64,000 nt of DNA from Candidatus Pelagisphaera phototrophica (lineage in GTDB: Bacteria > Verrucomicrobiota > Verrucomicrobiia > Opitutales > Opitutaceae): positions 248,001 to 312,000 of the forward strand of contig NZ_CP076039.1 in NCBI RefSeq assembly GCF_014529625.1, written 5' to 3'. This document shows, one piece after another, positions 9,187 to 17,838 of this stretch. Every line of letters begins with the position of its first letter. Position 1 is the first letter of the stretch. The translations under genes were made by a program, and so were the position numbers. The notes under the pieces are model-generated. The model saw only the letters and a list, made by a program, of their open reading frames with translations. It ran no database searches and had not been told where the DNA came from.

Positions 9187-10098
9187 TCAAAAAAACAACC
9201 AGTCCAGTCGGGTTAAGAGCCATTTTGCTCTTCTTTGGTAAATCAAGTTGGAAAGCCGCCAATCGGGACGAGCACCCAAGTCAATTGACAGCGCCTGGTT
9301 CAGCAACGAAACGAACATTTCCTTGTCTTCTTTGGCAACTGCGACGGATTCCGCGTAGGCGACATAGATAGACGCCATATTGCCCCCTGACAGTTGCTTT
9401 GCTTTTCTGAAGTGGCTCGTTGCGCTTTCCATCGGGTTTCCCTCAACTCCGATACGACTCATTTCATAGGTGATAAAAAACCCATGCAATGTCCCAAAAT
9501 CCCAATCTGGATCCAATTCAAACGCACGTTCCATTATGGCTTCCGCCAAAGCCAAATCGCCTAGGGTCGAAGGATCGTCAAGAGAGAGGGAAACCGCAGC
9601 AGCCCATGACAATCCCGTCCAGTAGAGGGTCTCGACGTTTTCTTTCGAGAGACGACTGAGCACCGATTCCGAATCCGCTCTCAAGGCTTCCTCGAATTCC
9701 GGATACGAAACTTCCAGAGCCCGCATTCCATATCGCTTCGCCCTAAAATAAAGCCCCTTTGCACGATCTCTCAGCTCGATCGACCGATCGTACTCCTCTT
9801 CTTCAACCTCATCCGCCTCAAGCTGCACCCATCCATATCCGTATTGCGTGAAACCGCTTGATAGAGCAATCAGGAGACTTTCATGCTCTGGCGTTTCAGC
9901 GAGGACGCTCTCCATCAGTTTTAGACTGAAAGGCAGCGCATCTCCAACCAGTTCAGGGTCTTCGTCTGATGTAAAGACTGTGCCAACGCCCGAGAGGGCG
10001 TCGCCAAGCTGATTCATTGCCATTTTCTTAATCGAGCAACCACTCGAAAAGACTAGGAGTGCGAATGCAATGCCGCTGTGTGTCAGGACAGGCTTCAT
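9187..10098 (-). CDS. TatT-family lipoprotein (TRAP transporter T-component)
   Basis: About 303 residues from ATG at 10098; an upstream in-frame ATG at 10119 would add seven residues before the signal sequence. The signal peptide ends in a lipobox (FSSGC), giving an outer- or inner-membrane lipoprotein. The rest is all-helical with TatT-like features (ALPFSLKLMESVLAETPEH, GFTQYGYGWVQ, AKGLYFRAKRYGMRAL). In Treponema, TatT trimers bind the TRAP receptor TatP. Here it precedes dctP and dctQM in the same direction, so it is likely part of the same uptake system. Confidence 0.88.
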   Translation of the reverse strand: MKPVLTHSGIAFALLVFSSGCSIKKMAMNQLGDALSGVGTVFTSDEDPELVGDALPFSLKLMESVLAETPEHESLLIALSSGFTQYGYGWVQLEADEVEEEEYDRSIELRDRAKGLYFRAKRYGMRALEVSYPEFEEALRADSESVLSRLSKENVETLYWTGLSWAAAVSLSLDDPSTLGDLALAEAIMERAFELDPDWDFGTLHGFFITYEMSRIGVEGNPMESATSHFRKAKQLSGGNMASIYVAYAESVAVAKEDKEMFVSLLNQALSIDLGARPDWRLSNLIYQRRAKWLLTRLDWLFF

Positions 10099-10200
10099 TT
10101 CCGTGGCACTTTGATGCACGAATAGGAATTTGCAACTACTCAGTACTCAAGGAACTTGGATTATCCGAATTCGATCAGAGATTAGAGGTAATGCGAAAGA

Positions 10201-11073
10201 CTAAATACCGCTCAAAACGATCCTTCCTTCTGGCTGGGGAGGTTTTTGTTCAGACTCCTCTGTTACAAAAAAGGATATTATCTCATCCATGTCCTTAATA
10301 GCCTCATTGGACGAGAGATCAACGAAAGCGAGTCGGCTACCTGCCTCCCCTTGCTTCAGCGTTCCCGCCCAAACGGGTTCACTATCCGGCGATGCTTTCG
10401 CCCACACATTGTAGAATTTCCCCAATCGGCTTTCGGGTATGTTTTCGATTCCTATAACGCCGATCTTGATCTTCCGGTCATAGATAGAAAAACCGCCGGC
10501 AAACGCTTCGGTATCCACTCCCCCCTCTGACTCGGGAGGAAGTCCCTCTCTCGAAAACCAGTACGCTTCAGCCAGCCCAGTCAGTTCCAAAAGGCGATCC
10601 TGGAACTCGTCCTGGTCCTGATTGCCCGCAAAGGTCGCTTTTTGCTCCGGATTCCCCAAGTCACTCAATACAATATCGCTCTCTGAACCATCCGCTAGCC
10701 TCGCCACTTGGCTGATCTCGCTGCGGTCTTCAGGATTCACGGTGAACGCAAAGAGTACCGCGATACAAGCAGCGGCAACCCAGCCACCCCACGATAGAAA
10801 ATTCACGATCGGGGTCTTTTTAGAATCGCTGCCAGTCACCGCCTTTGCACGACTTGTATCCAGGTGCGACATGACATTCGAATAGATCTGGAACGAGGGT
10901 TCGAGTTGCTCGCATTCAAGTGCGTCGGCTTCATTCACCCGCTGCCACTCGTGAACCGCGGTCTGCAACTCGCGATCCGACAACACTTGGGACTCCATTT
11001 CCGAGAGTTCCGTTTCCGGAAGAGTCCCTAAAGCGTACTGTAGAGCCTTCTCTTGTAATTCTTCCTTATTCAT
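10201..11073 (-). CDS. Anti-sigma factor (RskA-like, zinc-independent)
   Basis: A 290-residue anti-sigma factor. It has an N-terminal helical sigma-binding region (LQYALGTLPETELSEMESQV), one membrane helix (WGGWVAAACIAVLFAFTV, about residues 95-112) and an extracytoplasmic beta-rich domain resembling the anti-sigma-K C-terminal fold (YNVWAKASPDSEPVWAGTL). The start overlaps the sigma gene by 8 bp, the classic sigma/anti-sigma arrangement. It should hold the ECF sigma factor inactive until an envelope signal releases it, probably by proteolysis. Confidence 0.9.
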   Translation of the reverse strand: MNKEELQEKALQYALGTLPETELSEMESQVLSDRELQTAVHEWQRVNEADALECEQLEPSFQIYSNVMSHLDTSRAKAVTGSDSKKTPIVNFLSWGGWVAAACIAVLFAFTVNPEDRSEISQVARLADGSESDIVLSDLGNPEQKATFAGNQDQDEFQDRLLELTGLAEAYWFSREGLPPESEGGVDTEAFAGGFSIYDRKIKIGVIGIENIPESRLGKFYNVWAKASPDSEPVWAGTLKQGEAGSRLAFVDLSSNEAIKDMDEIISFFVTEESEQKPPQPEGRIVLSGI

Positions 11074-11644
11074 AACAATGTGACATTAACTGTTTAAGAC
11101 GCTGCATCCCTCGCCTCATGGACGTTTTTACCGTGCCTAGGGGCATTCCTAGGGCGTCTGAAATTTCCTGTTGCGTGAGTCCTTTGCTAATCGCTAGCGA
11201 AAGACTGTCTTTCTGGGCTTGAGGCAGCTTATCCAGCATTGAGCGCAATCTAACGATCTCCTCCTTGACCGCTACCGATTCTGAAGGGGATCTTTGATGC
11301 GAAAGGACTGCCTCATTTGATTGAAGTGCCGTTGGATCTTCCACAACAGACTCTGGCTTCATCCGACGCAGACGATCAATGCAAAGCCGCTTCGTTACTA
11401 AAACCGCCCAGCTAAAGGGACGAGACAACGCCGGGTTGTATCGCGGAGACGTTCTCCAAATCTTGACGAACGCATCTTGAAGCACCTCCTCGGCGACCAT
11501 TCGATCGTGCAAGAACTTGAACGCGTAAGAAAAGAGAGGCCGCGAGTAGCGAGAGTAGAGCTCATCAAACGCTCCACGCTCACCGGCTGCGATACGCCGT
11601 ATCAACTCAGCCTCAATGCTGGCATCATCCCTCGGTCCACTCAT
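11066..11644 (-). CDS. ECF RNA polymerase sigma factor
   Basis: A 192-residue group IV sigma factor. Region 2 is visible at FDELYSRYSRPLFSYAFKFL and VLQDAFVKIWR. Region 4 is the C-terminal helix-turn-helix (SKGLTQQEISDALGMPLGTVKTSMRR). The overlap with the downstream anti-sigma gene indicates co-expression. An exported protein is encoded 8 bp upstream and may belong to the same operon. Targets are unknown; no matching promoter pair was identified. Confidence 0.94.
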   Translation of the reverse strand: MSGPRDDASIEAELIRRIAAGERGAFDELYSRYSRPLFSYAFKFLHDRMVAEEVLQDAFVKIWRTSPRYNPALSRPFSWAVLVTKRLCIDRLRRMKPESVVEDPTALQSNEAVLSHQRSPSESVAVKEEIVRLRSMLDKLPQAQKDSLSLAISKGLTQQEISDALGMPLGTVKTSMRRGMQRLKQLMSHCYE

Positions 11645-11652
11645 ACCTCAAA

Positions 11653-12234
11653 TCATTGGTCCGGCACCGGCGTGCCTAGGCTTGAAGGCAGTGAAGTCCC
11701 GCCCAAACCCGAGTCATCGAACTCCAGCTCAAAATGATCGTTCAATTCCCCGATCAGCTTAATTAAAGCCATCCGAAGCACCTCGTTATACTTGGCCGTG
11801 GTCCTTGTCTGCGACATCATCGGAAACCCCCCATCGGCGTACCTAAAGTACCCCAACTTATTCCTGCTTCGGCCCAGGGAAGTCTCCTTCAGCGACGCAT
11901 TTAGCCGAACCTCGATCTCTCCGAGTCCATTGCTTCCCCACTTATGCACAAATAACTGCATTTCCGGCTGATCCTTGGGCACCCTCGCTCCAAACCGGAC
12001 GATCTTGTAGGCCATCGGAAACTCCGCCAAATCCAGAACTTCGATCAAGGTCTCCTCAATATCGTAAAACCGGTCCGCCACATTTCCCTCATCATAAACA
12101 TTATCGATTACGGTAATGTAGAGTACCTGATCCTGGCTCAGGTATATGAAGGGGATTTCCTTGGCGGCCTTGAGATTCGCGAGGGCCAAACCCGGTAAAA
12201 CCAGGAACACCAATATGAGTCTCATTGTTTTCAT
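11653..12234 (-). CDS. Exported protein of unknown function, upstream of sigma factor
   Basis: A 193-residue protein with a clear Sec signal peptide (MKTMRLILVFLVLPGLALA). The mature part is mixed alpha/beta with no recognised family. One stretch (residues about 30-110) alternates charged and hydrophobic residues in a way that suggests a compact soluble domain. Its stop is 8 bp from the sigma factor start, so it probably heads the sigma/anti-sigma operon and could be a sensed or regulated envelope component. That role is inference from position. Confidence 0.75.
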   Translation of the reverse strand: MKTMRLILVFLVLPGLALANLKAAKEIPFIYLSQDQVLYITVIDNVYDEGNVADRFYDIEETLIEVLDLAEFPMAYKIVRFGARVPKDQPEMQLFVHKWGSNGLGEIEVRLNASLKETSLGRSRNKLGYFRYADGGFPMMSQTRTTAKYNEVLRMALIKLIGELNDHFELEFDDSGLGGTSLPSSLGTPVPDQ

Positions 12235-12345
12235 TGTCGTTAGTCTAGCCGGAAACGACCTTAATCGGAATCGATTCTAGCAAAAATGAGTTCGTTGACC
12301 AGTATTCTTTGGATTCACTTTTCAAGGTGTCCACTCAACGAACTT

Positions 12346-13140
12346 CTAGGACAATCGATCCAAGCGAAGTCTTTGCCTCTCATCAAAGAGTCGCATTTCT
12401 AGCAATTTGAGGGCTGCTGCCATCCCAAACCCCACGCCTCCTGCGATAAAGAACCAAATGATAATCTGGTACTTAACCGCTTCCGTCGGCAAGGCCCCTG
12501 CCAAAATCTGTCCGGTCATCATTCCGGGCAGGGAAACAATTCCCGCCGTCGCCATCGAATTAACCACTGGCATGATACCCGTTCGGATGCAGTCCCGGAG
12601 ATAGGGCAATATCGCCTCTCGAGACGTTTCGCCCAAAGCCAATCGCTGCTCGATGATCGCCCGATTGTCGTGCAGTGCCGACGTCAGACGATCCATGGAA
12701 AGGCTGATCGCGCTCATCGTATTGCTCATGATCATCCCAAGCAATGGGATAGCATATTGAGGTAGGTACCAGGGATCAGGCTTCACCACAACCAGAAGCC
12801 CAAAAAGCGCGATCGCGAATGAAGATACGAAAAGCGTAGAGGCCCCCAGCCCAAAAGACCTCCAGCCTTTGAGCCGCCTTTTTTGCCGGGCCATGATTTC
12901 GCTGGAGGCAACGATCAGCATAATAACCGCCATGATCGCCACATACGACAGCTCACCTTCTGCAAAGAGAAATTTTAGAACATAGCCGATCGCGAACAGC
13001 TGTACCACCAGTCGAACTGAAGCGATCGACAACGTACGAGTAACCCCCAATCGATAGTAGGCCAACAGTATTCCCAGTCCCACTACAATGGCAGCGGCGA
13101 ATCCAATATCCCAAAAATCAAGTTCTATCGCGCCATTCAT
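12346..13140 (-). CDS. fetB: ABC transporter permease, FetB/YbbM family (UPF0014)
   Basis: A 264-residue polytopic membrane protein with about seven hydrophobic helices. It shows UPF0014 signatures LGMIMSNTMSAISLSMDRL, ALGETSREAILPYLRDCIRTG and LPGMMTGQILAGA. The E. coli homologue FetB pairs with FetA as an iron exporter protecting against oxidative stress. The start overlaps the ATPase gene by 4 bp. Physiology in this organism is inferred from the family. Confidence 0.92.
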   Translation of the reverse strand: MNGAIELDFWDIGFAAAIVVGLGILLAYYRLGVTRTLSIASVRLVVQLFAIGYVLKFLFAEGELSYVAIMAVIMLIVASSEIMARQKRRLKGWRSFGLGASTLFVSSFAIALFGLLVVVKPDPWYLPQYAIPLLGMIMSNTMSAISLSMDRLTSALHDNRAIIEQRLALGETSREAILPYLRDCIRTGIMPVVNSMATAGIVSLPGMMTGQILAGALPTEAVKYQIIIWFFIAGGVGFGMAAALKLLEMRLFDERQRLRLDRLS

Positions 13141-13766
13141 TTCGCCAACACCGCCCTATCCAATTCCTTTAGCGACTGGTTCTTCATTTCCAAAATACGA
13201 TGCCCCAGTCTGCCAGCCTGATCTTTACTATGCGTAACCCAAAGAGTTGGGGCTGACTCTTCCCCGATATAATCCAGTAACACTTTTTCCACTACACTCG
13301 AGCTATTTTCATCCAAATTGGCCGTTGGTTCGTCCAGCAAAAGGACCTCTGGAGATCGATCCAGCATTCTTAGAATTCCCAATCGCTGCCGTTCCCCCAT
13401 CGACAGGCGGCTCGGGGCCCATTCACCCGCATCATGGGGTAAGTTTACCTTGTCTAAATCTTCTCGGCTCAGGGGTTTTGAGAAGTGAAGATCCACGGTT
13501 TCCTCCCACCATAGGACCTCAGCAGCCAAATATCCCACCCGCTTTCTCCATTCCGGAGGACTAAAACTCTCTCGTCCCTTTCCCCAAAGAGAAACCTCGC
13601 CTTCATTGACGATCAAATCCGCGATCGCTCTCAATAAAAGTGACTTCCCCGATCCCGAATCACCGAGAAGGCAGACCACCTCACTTTCAGCGACGGATAA
13701 ATCTAGATGCTCCCATTCGATGAAACTCAAATTTTGAATGTTCAACCCCTCCATCTCGCTAGTCAT
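13137..13766 (-). CDS. fetA: ABC transporter ATP-binding protein, FetA/YbbL family
   Basis: About 209 residues from ATG at 13766, chosen because a GGAG sequence lies 10 bases upstream and because the family starts close to its first beta strand. The longer frame reaching 13886 would run into the divergent gene. Walker A is GDSGSGKS, the ABC signature is RLSMGERQR, Walker B is EVLLLDEPTANLDE, and an H-loop follows (WVTHSKDQ). It energises the FetB permease encoded immediately downstream with a 4-bp overlap. Confidence 0.9.
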   Translation of the reverse strand: MTSEMEGLNIQNLSFIEWEHLDLSVAESEVVCLLGDSGSGKSLLLRAIADLIVNEGEVSLWGKGRESFSPPEWRKRVGYLAAEVLWWEETVDLHFSKPLSREDLDKVNLPHDAGEWAPSRLSMGERQRLGILRMLDRSPEVLLLDEPTANLDENSSSVVEKVLLDYIGEESAPTLWVTHSKDQAGRLGHRILEMKNQSLKELDRAVLAK

Positions 13767-13849
13767 CTCTATCGTACTCCAAACAGTCGAACCCATCTGT
13801 GGCAAGGGATAGTTGCCAATCTGAAAAGATCTCTTTCTAATCCAGCCCA

Positions 13850-14926
13850 ATGAGCAATTCCATACGACTAGGCATCGCAGGAGCACGATTCGGCGAAAAG
13901 CATGCCGCGGCTTTCAGCAAAATCGAAGGAATCGAATTGACGGGTATCGCTGATTTGGACGAAGAAAAACGTAACTCGTTATTCAATACATACGGCTTCA
14001 AACGGCAATTCGAGTCTTACCAATCCCTAATCGAGTCCGAAAGCCTAGACGCCATTGTTATCTGCCTACCCTCCCATCTGCATGAACGGGCGATCAGCAC
14101 TGCCTTCGACGCTGACATACATGTTCTATGCGAAAAGCCGCCAGCGGTCAACGAAAGTGAAATGTCCCGCATCGTTTCTTCAGCCGGGTTTTGTGGAAAG
14201 ACATTCATGTGGGCACGGCAGCAACGCTTTTCGCCTGAAATCAAAACGGCTCGCGAGCTAGTCGCTGAAGGGGCGCTGGGAGATGTCTATCGAGGTGAAG
14301 CCTCATGGCACTGGGGTTGGTGGCCCTTTGCTAACAACAACTGGAGAGGCAGCCGCGAAGAAGGAGGGGGAGCACTTTTGGAACTTGGTATCCACATGAT
14401 CGATTCACTTTGGTACGTAATGGGATGTCCTGATCCAGTAGAAGCGATGGCCTCAAGCCACAGTCTCTTTCTCAAAGATCACGTACCCGATCCCGACTTC
14501 GTCGCAGAGGATTCCGTTTTCGGAATGGTCCGTTTCAAGAACGGCGCTAGCCTCAATTTCTCGTCCATGTTCTTTGGGCATGTCGAAGGTCCAAAATCAC
14601 ACTGGGGTGCTCCTACCGAACAATCCATCCGGCTTTTCGGCACCAAAGGATCCGTTGATCTGGTCCAAGGGGAACTCACACAGGCCGCGAAACCCGAAGC
14701 CTTGGTCAAGTCCTACGCCAGCCCCACAAGCGAAGCTGAGTGGTTCATCCTCCAAGCCCAAGAATTCCTCGATTCAATCATAGAATCACGGGAGCCTGAG
14801 AACAATGGCAAGCAGGGTCTCACCTTGATGAGGGTGCTCGATGCCCTCGCTCAGTCCGCAAAGGAAAAAAGAGCGGTCCCTATCAAAGCCACCCGTTCGC
14901 TCGAGGATCTTTTTGGCGGGCTCTAG
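13850..14926 (+). CDS. Gfo/Idh/MocA family oxidoreductase (cytoplasmic)
   Basis: A 358-residue NAD(P)-dependent sugar or polyol dehydrogenase. The N-terminal Rossmann domain has RLGIAGARFGEKHAAAF, and HVLCEKPPA carries the conserved E-K-P motif. The C-terminal beta-sheet domain has GGGALLELGIHMIDSLWYVMG, with the catalytic-site histidine. No signal peptide is present, unlike the Tat-exported homologue at 61.5 kb. It is divergent from fetA. The substrate is not predictable. Confidence 0.92.
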   Translation: MSNSIRLGIAGARFGEKHAAAFSKIEGIELTGIADLDEEKRNSLFNTYGFKRQFESYQSLIESESLDAIVICLPSHLHERAISTAFDADIHVLCEKPPAVNESEMSRIVSSAGFCGKTFMWARQQRFSPEIKTARELVAEGALGDVYRGEASWHWGWWPFANNNWRGSREEGGGALLELGIHMIDSLWYVMGCPDPVEAMASSHSLFLKDHVPDPDFVAEDSVFGMVRFKNGASLNFSSMFFGHVEGPKSHWGAPTEQSIRLFGTKGSVDLVQGELTQAAKPEALVKSYASPTSEAEWFILQAQEFLDSIIESREPENNGKQGLTLMRVLDALAQSAKEKRAVPIKATRSLEDLFGGL

Positions 14927-14948
14927 CGATAACCCGCCCTCCCCAAAC

Positions 14949-16250
14949 TCATTCAACCACGAACAGCTCGATAAGCCCCACACCTTCGGTGTCACCGACC
15001 CCAGAGAGCTGGAACGTGTACACGCCCTCGTTAAGGGTCAGCAACAGAGCAGCGTCTTTTGATCCGGCCGCAAGCGGCTTGTTGAGAGAGATTAATGCAG
15101 CTTCCAGTTCAACAGCGTTGCTGTCTTCCTCCCAATTGTCATTGGTCACAAGCATTTGGCTTCTGATGGGCGTTTCATCAAAGAGCGTCTGAAATACCCT
15201 GAGTTCAGGATCTGCGAGGGCACCCGGCACACCTTCCGCCGCAAGCTGAGGACCTAGACCGCGGACAAGCACCGTCTTGGTCGAGCCACCGAGTACCGTA
15301 AGCCCTCCAATCATGATGTCGCCGCCCGCGCCAACCAGTCCACGAGTAGCTAAATTGACCAAATCAGCTGACGCATCGTCGATCGTTAGGGCCCCGCCGC
15401 CTGAAGTCGCAGTGCCTGCGCTATTTCCAACTCTCACTGAATAAACACCTTCGTCGGCCGCTGACACGTTTTGAATGATCAAAGTCATACCCGTCTCACC
15501 AGCTAGCTCGACGTTATCTTTTAACCATTGAACGGAATCAACCACTCCACTCGATTCAAAGAAGAACTGAGCACGACCGCCTACAGGAACACGCGTTGCA
15601 ACTGGATCACGCACAATTTCGGGGAGAACTAGCGGCACCTCGATGCTGATTGTGTACCATCCACCTTCACTGGAACCTTGGGCGTCATAAGCCTTTACGC
15701 CCAATACATTTTGATTCGAGTAGAACCCATCAGGCTCCAGAGTTGCGATTCGGCTGGGGGTGGTTGGGGCACCTGTCAAAATCAAAAACTGGCTCTTAAT
15801 ACGGTAGAATTTATTAACTCCCCCTGGACCACCCACTCGCTCAAATGGACCTTCAAAAATCTCTCCTGGCTTATCGCTTACAAAATCCAGCCCATCTACA
15901 AGATCGCTGGCAAAATCAATTTCCCAATAGTCAACCAGCGCCCCTTCTAGTTGAACAGATAGACTTACTGGTTCGCCAACTTCTACATTTTTAAAATCGA
16001 CATTATTTGTGGAAGATCCCGAGTCTCTGCTGGTGACTAAGCCAGTCGCTCCTGCCGTCGCATGAAAAACCCCCATGGCCGTGGCTACATACGTCGTCAG
16101 CCTGACAACCTGGGAAAAGGGTTGGCTTAGAGCCTTCTCCAATACCACCAATAATCGAACCGCTGGCGAACGCTGCAAGAGCATACCCAGCATCAGGATA
16201 GCGAACTGGGCACGGACAAGTCTCACTTTTAGGTTAAAGATGTTCAACAT
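14949..16250 (-). CDS. Ig-like domain surface/exoprotein with LQR(S/T)P leader, copy 1
   Basis: A 433-residue protein. The N-terminal ~65 residues form a leader with two hydrophobic segments and a conserved pattern (LVRAQFAILMLGMLLQRSP ... TTYVATAMGVFHATAGAT). An Ig-like/I-set domain follows at about 215-300 (VPVGGRAQFFFES, QWLKDN, DEGVYSVRVGNSAG). The C-terminal ~130 residues (TRGLVGAGGDIMIGGLTVL to the end) are nearly identical to the paralogue encoded next. The middle part differs between copies. Function is likely adhesion or envelope structure, inferred from the Ig fold. It arose by duplication with a swapped central segment. Confidence 0.83.
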   Translation of the reverse strand: MLNIFNLKVRLVRAQFAILMLGMLLQRSPAVRLLVVLEKALSQPFSQVVRLTTYVATAMGVFHATAGATGLVTSRDSGSSTNNVDFKNVEVGEPVSLSVQLEGALVDYWEIDFASDLVDGLDFVSDKPGEIFEGPFERVGGPGGVNKFYRIKSQFLILTGAPTTPSRIATLEPDGFYSNQNVLGVKAYDAQGSSEGGWYTISIEVPLVLPEIVRDPVATRVPVGGRAQFFFESSGVVDSVQWLKDNVELAGETGMTLIIQNVSAADEGVYSVRVGNSAGTATSGGGALTIDDASADLVNLATRGLVGAGGDIMIGGLTVLGGSTKTVLVRGLGPQLAAEGVPGALADPELRVFQTLFDETPIRSQMLVTNDNWEEDSNAVELEAALISLNKPLAAGSKDAALLLTLNEGVYTFQLSGVGDTEGVGLIELFVVE

Positions 16251-16358
16251 ATTCGAGCGTTGCTCCGACTCATTTAGTAAGGGCTAAACAGAAAAGAGAC
16301 AAAATAGGTGATGTAAGTTAACAACCGCTGTTATCAATAAATGCGCAAAGTTCAGATC

Positions 16359-17570
16359 CTAAAGACTAATCTCTTCAACCACAAAGAGCTCGATGAGTCC
16401 AACCCCTTCCGTACCGCCAGCCCCGGAGAGCTGGAACGTGTACACGCCCTCGTTAAGGGTCAGTAGCAGCGCGGCGTCCTTCGAATCGGCTACCAGAGGC
16501 TTGTTTTGTGCCGTCAATGCCGTTGCCAGCTCATCAGCATTGGAACCATCTTCCCAATCGTCATTGGTCACAAGCAACTGGCTTCGAATGGGCGTCTCAT
16601 CAAAGAGTGTCTGAAAGACCTTTAGTTCCGGATCAGCCAAAGCTCCCGGCACACCATCTGCAGTCAATTGTGGTCCAAGACCGCGTACCAGCACAGTCTT
16701 AGTCGAGCCCCCAAGCACCGTAAGGCCTCCAATCATTATGTCGCCACCCGCCCCAACCAATCCACGTGTTGCCAGATTCACCAAATCCGCAGTGGCCGCG
16801 TCATCGATCGTCAGGCTCCCTCCCTCAGATTTCGCTGATCCTGCAGCATTAGAGACTTGAACCGAATAGACCCCTTCAACAGTGGGGGAAGCATCCTTAA
16901 TAATTAGCGTCTGACCCGTCTCGCCCGCGAGAGCGACATCGTCTTTGAGCCATTGGACGGAGTCCACCACTCCGCTCGACTCGAAGAAGAACTGTGCACG
17001 ACCTCCCATAGGCACCCGTGTCGAACTGGGTTTGCGCAAAATTGTTGGAGGATCAGGAAGCGGGGATTCGGCAACTACAATGGTAATGGTAGTGGCGGTA
17101 GTCGTTTGACGCGTCTGGTTTGAGCCATTCCAAGCCTGGGCGATAACATTATACGTTCCCGCCGTCGTCGGCGTTCCCACAATCGCCACGGAATCCTCGG
17201 TATTTATATTGTTACCGACCAATCCGGGAATGCTTAGACCTGGGGGGATATCCCCTGTGACGCGCCATGACGACGCTGCGGATGGCGTTCCCGTTATATC
17301 AAAAACTAGAGAGAACCCCTCACCGACAGTCGCAACCGCAGGCGAAGCAGGATTAATCTGATAAGTGGTCGCTCCCGCCGTCGCGTGGAACAGCCCCATA
17401 CTGGTCGCTACCCAGGTAGTCATCTTTACTATTTTCGCAACGGGGGCCGAAAGGGCCCGCTCGAACTGTAGTACGTATTTAACGACTGGTGTGCGCTGGA
17501 GTAGAGCGACTAGGATAAAAATGCCCAGCTGAGCACGAGCGAGTTTCATTTGGATCCACATTAGATTCAT
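16359..17570 (-). CDS. Ig-like domain surface/exoprotein with LQR(S/T)P leader, copy 2
   Basis: A 403-residue paralogue of the gene 109 bp downstream. The leader at 1-66 shares the pattern (LARAQLGIFILVALLQRTP ... TTWVATSMGLFHATAGATT). Residues about 68-165 look like a putative-Ig/cadherin-like (He_PIG) domain (VATVGEGFSLVFDITGTP, GTPTTAGTYNVIAQAWNG). An I-set-like Ig domain and the shared C-terminal region follow. The last 130 residues differ from copy 1 at only scattered positions, so duplication is recent or maintained by conversion. It lies directly downstream of the DUF4266 gene in the same direction. Confidence 0.83.
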   Translation of the reverse strand: MNLMWIQMKLARAQLGIFILVALLQRTPVVKYVLQFERALSAPVAKIVKMTTWVATSMGLFHATAGATTYQINPASPAVATVGEGFSLVFDITGTPSAASSWRVTGDIPPGLSIPGLVGNNINTEDSVAIVGTPTTAGTYNVIAQAWNGSNQTRQTTTATTITIVVAESPLPDPPTILRKPSSTRVPMGGRAQFFFESSGVVDSVQWLKDDVALAGETGQTLIIKDASPTVEGVYSVQVSNAAGSAKSEGGSLTIDDAATADLVNLATRGLVGAGGDIMIGGLTVLGGSTKTVLVRGLGPQLTADGVPGALADPELKVFQTLFDETPIRSQLLVTNDDWEDGSNADELATALTAQNKPLVADSKDAALLLTLNEGVYTFQLSGAGGTEGVGLIELFVVEEISL

Positions 17571-17607
17571 ATCGTATCTTTATTTAAGGGTTCGACGAAA
17601 ATCAATG

Positions 17608-17838
17608 CTAGTTACAACCGCAACCGCCGCCGCCTACACCTTCGCCGCCCGTTGAGGCTTCGCGAGAAAATTGTATATGGGAATTCATTACGGATGCCAG
17701 CTCATCACGATCGGAACGCATCGTATAGTCCGACAGATTCCCTTTCTGATAGGGTTCAACCGTGGTGCAACCCACGCTAAAAACGATGAGGGCAACAAAG
17801 GTGGCCCAAGCGGAAATCTTTTTGAATATCTGTTTCAT
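17608..17838 (-). CDS. DUF4266 small lipoprotein ending in GGGGCGCN
   Basis: 76 residues from ATG at 17838, chosen because it gives a signal peptide with lipobox (FSVGC) and a 4-bp ATGA overlap with the thioredoxin gene. The mature chain is about 50 residues (YQKGNLSDYTMRSDRDEL ...) and ends in a Gly-rich, two-cysteine tail, the hallmark of DUF4266. From memory, this family co-occurs with ApbE and DUF3570; its function is not established. The terminal CGC could bind metal, receive a modification or act as a thiol pair served by the TlpA-like protein. All of these are inference. Confidence 0.85.
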   Translation of the reverse strand: MKQIFKKISAWATFVALIVFSVGCTTVEPYQKGNLSDYTMRSDRDELASVMNSHIQFSREASTGGEGVGGGGCGCN

